Origin: CAYOUV01 sp964407265
GTDB taxonomy: Bacteria; Chloroflexota; Anaerolineae; Anaerolineales; Villigracilaceae
Reading direction: 5' to 3'
NCBI GenBank assembly: GCA_964407265.1
Contig: CAYOUV010000013.1
Location: 1-61,953 of the forward strand
Length of the DNA: 61,953 nt
Shown: one piece after another, positions 34,292 through 42,090 of the stretch
How the letters are laid out: each line of letters opens with the position of its first letter
Position numbering within the stretch: position 1 is the first letter of the stretch
Made by a program: the position numbers and the translations under genes
Notes under the pieces: model-generated
What the model saw: the letters and a program-made list of their open reading frames with translations, nothing else
Database searches by the model: none
Told to the model about the DNA's origin: nothing

Positions 34292-35467
34292 TTATTTGTC
34301 CTGCAGCGCTGCCACACCTGGCAGCGTCAGGCCTTCAAGCATTTCCAGCGAAGCGCCACCACCGGTTGAAATATGGGTAATTTTGCTTACCACGCCAGAT
34401 TGTTGGATGGCTGCGACCGAATCCCCCCCACCCACGATCGATACTGCTCCAGACTCAGCCAGGGCTTTTGCCACACCAAAGGTGCCTTTGGCAAACTCCG
34501 GAAACTCAAACACACCCATCGGACCATTCCAGACGACGGTTTTTGCTCCCTTAATCACTTTGGCAAAAGATTCAACCGTATCGGGACCGATGTCCAGGAT
34601 ACGCCAGCCATCCGGGATCTGTCCCATCGGCATGGTCTTGTGCTTGGCGTCGGCATCGAACTTGTCGGCGATCACCACATCAACCGGCAAGCGCAGGTGG
34701 GTTTTACCTTGCTCCAATAACGCGCGCGCAGTGTCAAGTACTTCATCCTCCACCAGCGAATCGCCCAATGGATAACCCTGGGCTTTGAAGAAGGTGTTTG
34801 CCATCCCACCACCGATCAAAATCGCATCGGCTTTGGTTAATAAGTTCTTGATGACACCGATTTTGTCGCTGATTTTGGCGCCTCCCAGCACAGCGATGAA
34901 TGGCTTTTCCGGGTTGGCAATCGCCTGGCCAAGGTATTGGATCTCTTTCTCCATCAAGAATCCGGCCACAGCTGGCAGGAATTTGGCAACGCCTACCGTC
35001 GAGGCATGTGCACGATGCGCCGACCCAAAGGCATCATTGACGAAGATTTCAGCCAGTGAAGCCAGTTGTCTGGCCATTTCGGGATCGTTCTTCTTTTCGC
35101 CGGGATGGAAGCGGGTATTTTCGAGCAACACCACCTCTCCTGGCTTGAGTGCCTTAGCAGCAGATTCGGCCTTCGGGCCGATGCAATCCTCTGCAAAGCT
35201 GACCGGTTTGCCAAGCAGCTTGCCCAAATAACCAGCCACCGGACGCAGCGAAAACTGGGGGTCCGGAGCATCCTTGGGGCGTCCAAGGTGCGAACACAGG
35301 ATCAGGGCTGCGCCGTGTTCCAGCAGATATTGCAGCGTGGGAAGAGCCGCGCGGATGCGGGTATCGTCCCCTATTTTGCCATCTTTGATCGGAACGTTAA
35401 AATCCACGCGTACCAGCACGCGTTTGCCCTTCGGGTCAATATCACGGATTGTCTTTTTATCGAACAT
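34292..35467 (-). CDS. pgk: Phosphoglycerate kinase
   Basis: Transfers phosphate between 1,3-bisphosphoglycerate and ADP. The 391-residue protein is complete: VLVRVDFNVPIKDGKI at the N-terminus, LCSHLGRPKDA, VLLENTRFHPGEKKND, the hinge AVLGGAKISDKIGVIKNLL, nucleotide-binding region TVVWNGPMGVFEFP, and C-terminal SIVGGGDSVAAI with ISTGGGASLEMLEG. It follows gap, with a strong hairpin in the 52-base space, and its GGAGGG ribosome-binding site is directly after that hairpin. Confidence 0.98.
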   Translation of the reverse strand: MFDKKTIRDIDPKGKRVLVRVDFNVPIKDGKIGDDTRIRAALPTLQYLLEHGAALILCSHLGRPKDAPDPQFSLRPVAGYLGKLLGKPVSFAEDCIGPKAESAAKALKPGEVVLLENTRFHPGEKKNDPEMARQLASLAEIFVNDAFGSAHRAHASTVGVAKFLPAVAGFLMEKEIQYLGQAIANPEKPFIAVLGGAKISDKIGVIKNLLTKADAILIGGGMANTFFKAQGYPLGDSLVEDEVLDTARALLEQGKTHLRLPVDVVIADKFDADAKHKTMPMGQIPDGWRILDIGPDTVESFAKVIKGAKTVVWNGPMGVFEFPEFAKGTFGVAKALAESGAVSIVGGGDSVAAIQQSGVVSKITHISTGGGASLEMLEGLTLPGVAALQDK

Positions 35468-35479
35468 CTATCCCTCCAA

Positions 35480-35514
35480 AAACTCTGCGGAGGCTTCGAG
35501 CCTCCGCAGAGTTT
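35480..35514 (-). terminator. Strong hairpin between gap and pgk (attenuator or processing element)
   Basis: A perfect 16-bp stem, AAACTCTGCGGAGGCT paired with its complement, with a 3-base loop, followed on the minus strand by TTTTT and then directly by the pgk ribosome-binding site. It should terminate a share of gap transcripts or stabilise the gap message, giving more gap than pgk. Confidence 0.8.
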
Positions 35515-35519
35515 GCGTT

Positions 35520-36575
35520 CTAAAGGCTCTTGGCCATCAGGGCAGCCAGATCCGCTGTGCGGCAGGAATAACCCCATTCATTATCGTACCAGGTAACGAC
35601 TTTAAGGAAATTGCTTTTCCCCTTGCCCAGCACCTGGGTAAACTGCAAATCTACCGAGGATGAATGCGGGTCGCCTTTGTAATCCATGCTGACCAGGGGC
35701 TCATCCACCGCCGCCAGAATGCCCTTCATGCGTCCCTTGGCCGCATCACGGAAGGCCTGGTGCAGTTCGTCGGTAGTGGTCTCTTTTTCGGTCTCGGCTG
35801 TGAAATCCACAATGGAGACAGTTGGGGTAGGCACACGCAGGGCGTAGCCGTCGACTTTGCCAGCCAAATCCGGGATAACCAGCTTGAGGGCTCGGGCTGC
35901 GCCGGTCGTGGTCGGGATGATGTTGAGTGCTGCGGCTCGGGCGCGACGCAGGTCGGAGTGCGGTAGGTCCAGGATGCGCTGGTCATTGGTGTAGGAATGC
36001 ACGGTAGTCATGAAGGCCCGCTTAATGGTGAACTTGTCGTGCACTACCTTGGCAGCCGGTGCCAGGCAGTTGGTCGTGCAGGAGGCATTCGAGACGACAT
36101 TATCCTTGGCAGGATCGTATTGCTCATCGTTTACGCCCAGCACTATCGTCAGGTCTTCGCCTTGGGCGGGAGCCGAGATGATAACCTTTTTCGCGCCGCC
36201 ATGGGTGATGTGATTGACTGCGCCTTTGACGTTTCTGCCCTTCTTGTTGAGGCCGTCTTCCTTGATGGTGAAGATGCCGGTCGACTCGATCACGATTTCG
36301 ATTCCCAGGTCGCCCCAGGGAATGTTGGCCGGATCGGTCTCTTTGAAGGCTTTGACCTTCACACCATCAATCACCAACCCATCCTCGGCGACTTCGATAT
36401 CGCCGTTGAAACGACCATAGTTCGAATCGTATTTCAACAGATGCGCCATCGTTTTGAGATCGCCGATGTCATTAAAGGCGACAACTTCCAGAGAATCGGA
36501 ATGCAGGTCACGGATCGCCTTAAGTACCTGGCGTCCAATCCGCCCAAACCCGTTGATACCAACTTTAACTGTCAT
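35520..36575 (-). CDS. gap: Glyceraldehyde-3-phosphate dehydrogenase
   Basis: NAD-dependent oxidation of glyceraldehyde 3-phosphate. The 351-residue protein has the Rossmann start KVGINGFGRIGRQVLKA, Asp in VVAFNDIGDLKTMAHLL (NAD preference), catalytic Cys166 in SNASCTTNCLAP, the histidine in MTTVHSYTNDQ, and C-terminal TWYDNEWGYSCR. It is slightly longer than usual because of extra residues near 105-120. AAAGGAGG precedes ATG 36575. The promoter overlaps Rex-type operators, so transcription probably responds to the NADH/NAD+ ratio. Confidence 0.98.
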   Translation of the reverse strand: MTVKVGINGFGRIGRQVLKAIRDLHSDSLEVVAFNDIGDLKTMAHLLKYDSNYGRFNGDIEVAEDGLVIDGVKVKAFKETDPANIPWGDLGIEIVIESTGIFTIKEDGLNKKGRNVKGAVNHITHGGAKKVIISAPAQGEDLTIVLGVNDEQYDPAKDNVVSNASCTTNCLAPAAKVVHDKFTIKRAFMTTVHSYTNDQRILDLPHSDLRRARAAALNIIPTTTGAARALKLVIPDLAGKVDGYALRVPTPTVSIVDFTAETEKETTTDELHQAFRDAAKGRMKGILAAVDEPLVSMDYKGDPHSSSVDLQFTQVLGKGKSNFLKVVTWYDNEWGYSCRTADLAALMAKSL

Positions 36576-36601
36576 TGCAAACCTCCTTTATCAGGTTTAA
36601 T

Positions 36602-36619
36602 TTGTGAATTTTTACACAA
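36602..36619. promoter_or_regulatory. Rex-type operator 1 at the gap promoter
   Basis: TTGTGAATTTTTACACAA matches TTGTGAA-N4-TTCACAA at 13 of 14 fixed positions. It lies 27 bases before the gap ATG and covers the expected transcription start. Confidence 0.7.
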
Positions 36620-36636
36620 TTGTAATTTTATCACAA
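36620..36636. promoter_or_regulatory. Rex-type operator 2 (imperfect) at the gap promoter
   Basis: TTGTAATTTTATCACAA abuts operator 1 and has the same inverted halves with one base deleted. It covers the gap -10 box, so occupancy would block RNA polymerase. Weaker than site 1. Confidence 0.45.
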
Positions 36637-36653
36637 TATTCAATTTGCCTCAA
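36625..36653 (-). promoter_or_regulatory. Putative gap promoter
   Basis: TTGAGG (36653-36648), 17 bases, TAAAAT (36630-36625) on the minus strand. The -35 touches the stop region of yvcK (stop at 36654), so gap has its own promoter at the end of that gene. Confidence 0.6.
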
Positions 36654-37991
36654 TTATAGTACTTCACCAAGTGGCCCGGTGCGCTCGTAATACAAATCGA
36701 TCAATACCTGCGCCAATTTGAGCGAATCATGGCGCCAGGGTTGTTCCGGATCGACCAAATCCGTAGCATAGATTCGCGTATCGGACAGTGAACGCTCATC
36801 GATACGCACCCATTGGGATGACGAGCCGAGTTCAGGTTCATTATTATTATTGCACACGACCAGGTCGAACAAGTCTTCCCCGACATGTTCTTCCAGCGCC
36901 CGGACGTGATCGTAACAAGAATACATATCGGTTTCACCGGCCTGGGTGGCGATGTTGCAAACGAAAATCTTTATCGCGCGGCTGACTCTGATGGCCGACA
37001 ATAAATCGGGAACCAGTAAATTTGGCAGCAAGCTGGTATACAGGCTTCCCGGCCCGATCACGATCAAATCCGCTGAAAGAATGGACTGGACGACCGGTGG
37101 AAAAGCGGGAGCGTTGTTCGGTTCAAGCCAGACACGTCGCACACGTCCGGAAATTTCCGGGATGCGGCTCTCCCCCTCTACCCGGACTTCATTGGTCACC
37201 AACGGCAATTGCACGTCTGCGACCAGCCTGACGTTGTTCAATGTAGCCGGTAAAACCCGTCCGTGCACGGATAGCACACGTCCCGACTCAGATACGGCTT
37301 CTTCAAAACTACCGGTAATATCGCTCAAGGCGGTGATAAACAGATTCCCGAACGAATGCCCGTCGAATCCCGGAGCCCCGCTGAAGCGATACTGGAATAA
37401 TTGGGTCAGCAAAGCTTCATCGTTGGACAGCGCTGCCAAACAATTGCGAATATCACCCGGAGGCAGAATCCCAATCGTGCGACGCAACTCGCCCGACGAG
37501 CCGCCATCATCCGCAACGGTAACCACCGCTGTCAGGTTGTGGGTATGCTCCTTGACCCCGCGCAGAAGCGATGCCAGTCCGTGGCCTCCACCAATCGCTA
37601 CGACCCGCGGACCACGATCCTTGCGGCGATAATTGGCAATCTGGTCCACTACCCGGCGGCCGGGACGTAGAAAGGGCTGCAAAATCGAGCGATTCAAACC
37701 CCAGATACCCAGGCCGATCAATCCCAGGCCCAGCACAGCAAAGATTGCAACGCGGAAAGGACGTGAGAGAAAGCGCAGCGATGCATATGATAGTACTGGC
37801 AGCCACCAGGTTTCCGGTGTGTTGCGGTAAACTTCGAGAAGTAAAATCCCCAGGCCAACCCCCAACAGCGTAATCCCCGCCAAGACGAGCCCCAGCCAAC
37901 GTTTGACCCCCAGACCGGGTGCAAGCCAGCGAATCCACTGCTGCAGGCTATGCCATAAGCGCAGGTGCCAAGCCTGCCGATGCTCGTTCAC
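36654..37991 (-). CDS. yvcK: YvcK/CofD-like gluconeogenesis factor with membrane anchor
   Basis: Member of the YvcK (uridine-diphosphate-sugar-binding, CofD-like) family needed for growth on gluconeogenic carbon and for cell-wall supply in other bacteria. The core (about residues 135-445) has VVAIGGGHGLASLLRGVK, TVADDGGSSGELRR, LPPGDIRNCLAAL and VIGPGSLYTSLLPNLLV. About 125 residues precede it with two membrane helices (LGLVLAGITLLGVGLGILLL; VAIFAVLGLGLIGLGIWGL), so the protein is anchored. GTG 37991 is chosen because the TTG at 38027 lies in a TTGACT-17-TATTAT promoter. Upstream of gap on the same strand. Confidence 0.9.
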   Translation of the reverse strand: MNEHRQAWHLRLWHSLQQWIRWLAPGLGVKRWLGLVLAGITLLGVGLGILLLEVYRNTPETWWLPVLSYASLRFLSRPFRVAIFAVLGLGLIGLGIWGLNRSILQPFLRPGRRVVDQIANYRRKDRGPRVVAIGGGHGLASLLRGVKEHTHNLTAVVTVADDGGSSGELRRTIGILPPGDIRNCLAALSNDEALLTQLFQYRFSGAPGFDGHSFGNLFITALSDITGSFEEAVSESGRVLSVHGRVLPATLNNVRLVADVQLPLVTNEVRVEGESRIPEISGRVRRVWLEPNNAPAFPPVVQSILSADLIVIGPGSLYTSLLPNLLVPDLLSAIRVSRAIKIFVCNIATQAGETDMYSCYDHVRALEEHVGEDLFDLVVCNNNNEPELGSSSQWVRIDERSLSDTRIYATDLVDPEQPWRHDSLKLAQVLIDLYYERTGPLGEVL

Positions 37992-37998
37992 AACGCGG

Positions 37999-38027
37999 AT
38001 AATAGCAGTCTTTATGTGAATAGTCAA
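37999..38027 (-). promoter_or_regulatory. yvcK promoter (leaderless)
   Basis: TTGACT (38027-38022), 17 bases, TATTAT (38004-37999), then 7 bases to the GTG at 37991. No Shine-Dalgarno. One of the best -35/-10 pairs in the window. Confidence 0.7.
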
Positions 38028-38079
38028 CCAGCATAGGCTTTATATGACTTCTATCACCCCGCTTTCCGGGCTCTGGCAT

Positions 38080-38085
38080 TATAAT
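38080..38085 (+). promoter_or_regulatory. -10 box of the ROK kinase gene (leaderless)
   Basis: A perfect TATAAT lies 7 bases before ATG 38093. There is no Shine-Dalgarno and no convincing -35. Divergent from the yvcK promoter about 50 bases away. Confidence 0.55.
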
Positions 38086-38092
38086 TGCCGCT

Positions 38093-39028
38093 ATGAGTAT
38101 TTATGTAACGGTGGACATCGGCGGCACGCATATTCGCGCGGCCGCTTTTTCAGGCGACAATCCCGAACCGCTCCGGCATGAGCGAACTTTGACCCGCTCA
38201 GAGGACGATACCATCTTCAATCGCATCGTCCATTTAATCGAAAAGGTTTGGCCGGAAGACCAGAAAGTAAAAGCCGTCGGGGTCGCTTCTCCCGGTCCGC
38301 TCAACCCACAAACCGGGACGATCCTGGCCACACCCAATATCCCCGAATGGATTAATTTTCCTCTGGGCCCGAATCTATCCAGGCATTTTGGTGTGCCAGT
38401 GCATCTGGACAATGACGCGAACCTGGCCGGGTTAGGCGAATGGCGCTTCGGGGCTGGCAAAGGCCACCATCATGTGCTTTATTTGACCATCAGCACCGGG
38501 ATTGGGGGCGGCGTGATCAGCAATGACCGCTTGCTGCAAGGCTATCATGGCCTGGCTGCCGAACTGGGTCACGTCACGATCGTGCCGGATGGACCGATTT
38601 GCTCGTGTGGATATCCCGGCCATATCGAAGCCCTGGCCTCCGGTCCGGCCATTGCCCGCTATGTCAATGAAGAGTTGGAAAAAGGTGAAAAATCCATCCT
38701 TAAAGCAAGCCCTGAACTGGGCGCACAGCAAATCGCGGATGCAGCCCGGCAAGGAGATGCACTGGCTATTGCTGCTTACGCCCGCGCCGGGGAATATCTT
38801 GGCATCGCACTGGCCAACTTTTTACACATCTTCGACCCATCGATCGTGATTTTTGGTGGAGGTGTCTCACAGAGCGGAGATTTACTTTTGATCCCGCTCA
38901 AAACCAGCTTGCACGAACGTGTTTTCAATCCCAGATATCTCGAAAATCTAATCATCACGACTGCCGCTTTAGGCGATGATGCCGGCCTGCTCGGAGCGCT
39001 TGCCTTGGCGCAAATCTCGGAGTCGTGA
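38093..39028 (+). CDS. ROK-family sugar kinase (glucokinase-like)
   Basis: A 311-residue ATP-dependent hexose kinase, probably glucokinase. Phosphate-1 motif TVDIGGTHIRAAAF, substrate Asp in VHLDNDANLAGLGEW, STGIGGGVI, then the ROK zinc motif region CSCGYPGHIEALASG, in which the third cysteine of CxCGxxGC is a histidine (a substitution seen in some glucokinases), and IVIFGGGVSQSGD. It lies next to yvcK, gap, pgk and tpiA, matching a role in sugar entry to glycolysis. The GTG in its stop region (GTGA) touches the next frame. Confidence 0.92.
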   Translation: MSIYVTVDIGGTHIRAAAFSGDNPEPLRHERTLTRSEDDTIFNRIVHLIEKVWPEDQKVKAVGVASPGPLNPQTGTILATPNIPEWINFPLGPNLSRHFGVPVHLDNDANLAGLGEWRFGAGKGHHHVLYLTISTGIGGGVISNDRLLQGYHGLAAELGHVTIVPDGPICSCGYPGHIEALASGPAIARYVNEELEKGEKSILKASPELGAQQIADAARQGDALAIAAYARAGEYLGIALANFLHIFDPSIVIFGGGVSQSGDLLLIPLKTSLHERVFNPRYLENLIITTAALGDDAGLLGALALAQISES

Positions 39029-39060
39029 TCCTTCCCAAGTATAAGGAGACATGCAATCCA

Positions 39061-40383
39061 ATGGAACCCATGAAACTGCCGGGCCCCAAAGCCCGGGCGC
39101 TGATCAAGCGCGACTCGTCTGTAATCTCACCATCCTATCCGCGCGGATATCCTTTCGTGATGGATCACGGAAAAGGGTCGGAGGTCTGGGATGTGGACGG
39201 CAATCGTTTTCTGGACTTCATGGCCGGTATCGCTGTTGCCTCTACCGGTCACGCCCACCCCGAAGTGGTCAAAGCCATCCAGGACCAGGCCGAAAAATTC
39301 ATCCACATTTCATCCGATTTCTACCACCAGTCCTGGATCGAACTGGGTGAAAAGCTCGACGAAATCGCTCCCTTCGAGGAAGCCGCCGTATCTTTCATGA
39401 CCAATTCCGGGACCGAAGCGGTCGAGACAGCCATCAAGCTGGCCCGCTACCACACCGAACGTGCCAATTTCATCGGCTTCACCGGGGCCTTCCACGGTCG
39501 GACGATGGGTGCGGTTACCTTTACTGCCAGCAAACCCACCTATCATAGCGGCTTCTACCCGCTGATGAACGGTGTGATTCACGCGCCTTTCCCCAATCCG
39601 TACCGCCCGATCCTGGAACGCAAGCCGGGCGAAGATTACGGCGAAACCGTTGTGCGCTACATCGAAGACCAAATCCTGGCGCATATTCTCCCGCCTGATG
39701 AAGTCGCCGGAATTCTGGTCGAAACGATCCAGGGCGAGGGAGGCTACCTGATCCCGCCGGCTGGCTTCTACCCGACTTTGCGTAAATTGTGCGATAAGTA
39801 TGGCATCCTGCTGATCGTCGACGAGGTGCAATCCGGCATGGGACGCACCGGCAAGTGGTGGGCCATCGAACACTTTGAGGTCGAACCTGACATCCTTACT
39901 TCAGCCAAGGGCATCGCCTCCGGCGTTCCCCTGGGCGCAACGATTGCCCGCCGCTCGGTGATGACCTGGAAGAAAGGCGCGCACGGCAACACCTACGGCG
40001 GCAATCCACTGGCCTGCGCAGCAGCTGTAAAAACCATCGAATTGATCGAGAAGCATTACATGCAAAATGCGGCCGAAGTCGGGCAATACACGCTGGATGC
40101 CATGCATGAAATCATGGCCCGCCACCCCAGCATTGGCGATGTGCGCGGACTGGGCCTGATGATCGGCGTCGAGTTCGTCAAGGACCGAAAAACCAAGGAA
40201 CCCGCCGATGCGTTGCGCGACCGCGTGGCCGACCTGGCCTTCGAGCGCGGATTGTTGATGCTCGGCTGCGGCGACAGCGTCATTCGCATCGCTCCAGCCC
40301 TGAGCATCAGCAAAACCGAAATCGACCAGGGCTTACAAATCTTTGAAGAGGCCATCCACCTGGCTGAAAAAGAAATGCTCTAA
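39061..40383 (+). CDS. Class III aminotransferase (4-aminobutyrate/ornithine type)
   Basis: A 440-residue PLP enzyme of the acetylornithine/GABA aminotransferase family. Features: TNSGTEAVETAIKLARYHT, the Gly-rich FHGRTMGAVTFTAS, cofactor Asp in LLIVDEVQSGMGRTGKWW, Schiff-base Lys in ILTSAKGIASGVPLG, and HGNTYGGNPLACAA. The KLPGPKARALIKRDSSVISP start is typical of the archaeal/thermophile-type subgroup with broad amino donor use. ATG 39061 is used, although AAGGAG is 12 bases away and a GTG overlapping the ROK stop (39025) would also be in frame. Exact substrate uncertain. Confidence 0.9.
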   Translation: MEPMKLPGPKARALIKRDSSVISPSYPRGYPFVMDHGKGSEVWDVDGNRFLDFMAGIAVASTGHAHPEVVKAIQDQAEKFIHISSDFYHQSWIELGEKLDEIAPFEEAAVSFMTNSGTEAVETAIKLARYHTERANFIGFTGAFHGRTMGAVTFTASKPTYHSGFYPLMNGVIHAPFPNPYRPILERKPGEDYGETVVRYIEDQILAHILPPDEVAGILVETIQGEGGYLIPPAGFYPTLRKLCDKYGILLIVDEVQSGMGRTGKWWAIEHFEVEPDILTSAKGIASGVPLGATIARRSVMTWKKGAHGNTYGGNPLACAAAVKTIELIEKHYMQNAAEVGQYTLDAMHEIMARHPSIGDVRGLGLMIGVEFVKDRKTKEPADALRDRVADLAFERGLLMLGCGDSVIRIAPALSISKTEIDQGLQIFEEAIHLAEKEML

Positions 40384-40390
40384 AGGCAGT

Positions 40391-40414
40391 CAGGGCGCGG
40401 CAAGCCGCGCCCTG
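40391..40414 (+). terminator. Terminator downstream of the aminotransferase
   Basis: CAGGGCGCGG / CCGCGCCCTG, a GC-rich 10-bp stem with a 4-base loop, followed by ATGCTCTTTT. Confidence 0.75.
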
Positions 40415-40468
40415 ATGCTCTTTTCGGGGATATAACGCAATTCTTACACGCACTCCGTCTGCAAATGA

Positions 40469-40474
40469 TAAAAT
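40469..40474 (+). promoter_or_regulatory. -10 box of the histidine kinase gene (leaderless)
   Basis: TAAAAT lies 8 bases before ATG 40483, with no Shine-Dalgarno between. The -35 is unclear. Confidence 0.45.
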
Positions 40475-40482
40475 AAACCGAT

Positions 40483-42024
40483 ATGCTTCCCGATTTTCGT
40501 GTCCGCCAGCGCGATTACCTGCTCGAAATCACGCGCCTGATCACCCAGGAGCTCGACCTGGACAAGGTCATGACGCGCATTCTGCGCGTCTCGATCGAAA
40601 TGCTGGCCGGACAGGCCGGATTGATTGCCTTCAAAGAAGAGCGCGGCTGGGGCGTGGCCGCAGCGCAGGGGATTCCGCCAGCCCTGCTGCACTATCTCGA
40701 ACCCCTGTTGGCCGAGGAAAAAGTCTCGGAATTCAACGTTTCCGAACTCAATCGCATGCTCAAAGAGCTGGCTTACACCGCCAGCATGGGACTGTTGAAC
40801 GGCGTCGGCCTGCCGTTGATCGCGCACACCCAGGTAATCGGGGTGATCTTCATCTTTCGCAATTATCCAGACCTGTTTTCAGCCAACGACAAGACCCTGC
40901 TGCGCTCTTTCGCCGACCAGGCCGCCATTGCCGTCTTCAATGCCCGCCTGTACGGACAGGTTTCCTACGAAAAACAACGCCTGGACGCTTTGCTGGATTC
41001 GGCTGCAGACGGCATCCTGATCCTGAACGCAGATCACACCATCGAACGCAGCAACCCGGCTTTCGAAAGGCTGTACGGCCTGCCGCGCGATCAGATCGCC
41101 GGTAAAAAACATACCGAGATCATCCGCTGGGCGCGCGAGCCGCAGGGCACGCAGCTGGAAGATGCCGAATCTGATGGCTGGCCGCTGACACCCAATGCTA
41201 ACTTATACGTGGAGGGCGATTTGGAACGCCCGCAACCGCCGCCTTTGCCGGTTGGCGTGACCTATGCGCCGCTGCTATCACCGGATGGGACCCTGCGGGC
41301 CGTCGTCGTAACCGTACGCGACATCACCCACTTCCGCACCGCAGAAGAGATCAAAAGCACCTTTATTTCCATCGTCAGCCACGAATTGCGTACGCCGGTC
41401 GCCCTGATCAAGGGTTATGCCAGCACCCTGCGCCGCGACGATGCCCGTTGGGACCGCGGGGTCATTAACGACAGCCTGGCCGTCATCGAAGAAGAAGCCG
41501 ACCGGCTTTCCAAGATGATCGACGACCTCTTGGATGCCTCGCGCCTGCAGGCCGGGGGCTTGAACCTGAACCGCTCGGATGTTTCGCTGCGCACATTGGC
41601 CGAACGCCAGGTCGAACGCTTCCTCAGCCAGTCTGAGAAACACAAGATCGTTGTGGATTTTCCAGAGGACTTCCCGGTCATCCTGGCTGACGAGGTGCGC
41701 ATCGAGCAAGTTATCGCCAATTTGATCTCCAATGCGCTCAAATATGCCTCGGAAGGCGAGATCCGCGTCGAGGGGAGCGTACGCCTCGAACAAGTCGTCG
41801 TGTGCGTCAGCGATCAGGGTCCGGGCATCGATCCGTTCGACCTGCCGCATATCTTCGACCGCTTCTACCGCGCGACAAAAGCCGTCAAACAGACCAAAGG
41901 GGCCGGGCTGGGACTTTATCTTGCACGCGCCATCGTCGAGGCGCATGGCGGCCGGATCTGGGCCGATCCCCAACCGGATGCCGGTGCGCGCATCTGTTTC
42001 TCGCTCCCGCGGGATGTGAAGTAA
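40483..42024 (+). CDS. Soluble GAF-PAS sensor histidine kinase
   Basis: A 513-residue histidine kinase without membrane helices. Order: GAF-like domain (about 15-155), PAS domain (about 163-285; GILILNADHTIERSNPAFER), dimerisation/phosphoacceptor with His300 in SIVSHELRTPVALIKGYAS, then the ATPase domain with N-box VIANLISNALKYAS, G1 VSDQGPGID, F-box FDRFYRA and G2 GAGLGLYLARAIVEAHGG. No response regulator gene lies alongside, so its partner is elsewhere. It probably senses a cytoplasmic ligand. Confidence 0.93.
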   Translation: MLPDFRVRQRDYLLEITRLITQELDLDKVMTRILRVSIEMLAGQAGLIAFKEERGWGVAAAQGIPPALLHYLEPLLAEEKVSEFNVSELNRMLKELAYTASMGLLNGVGLPLIAHTQVIGVIFIFRNYPDLFSANDKTLLRSFADQAAIAVFNARLYGQVSYEKQRLDALLDSAADGILILNADHTIERSNPAFERLYGLPRDQIAGKKHTEIIRWAREPQGTQLEDAESDGWPLTPNANLYVEGDLERPQPPPLPVGVTYAPLLSPDGTLRAVVVTVRDITHFRTAEEIKSTFISIVSHELRTPVALIKGYASTLRRDDARWDRGVINDSLAVIEEEADRLSKMIDDLLDASRLQAGGLNLNRSDVSLRTLAERQVERFLSQSEKHKIVVDFPEDFPVILADEVRIEQVIANLISNALKYASEGEIRVEGSVRLEQVVVCVSDQGPGIDPFDLPHIFDRFYRATKAVKQTKGAGLGLYLARAIVEAHGGRIWADPQPDAGARICFSLPRDVK

Positions 42025-42090
42025 ATTTCATCAATTACAAATTCGCAGTCTTACCAAGCGCCACACAATTTTCGTAAAAAGGATTCAAGC

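Noticed and set aside
38022..38027. TTG at 38027 as the yvcK start
   Set aside because: It is part of a TTGACT -35 hexamer with a well-spaced TATTAT, so this stretch is promoter; GTG 37991 fits better.
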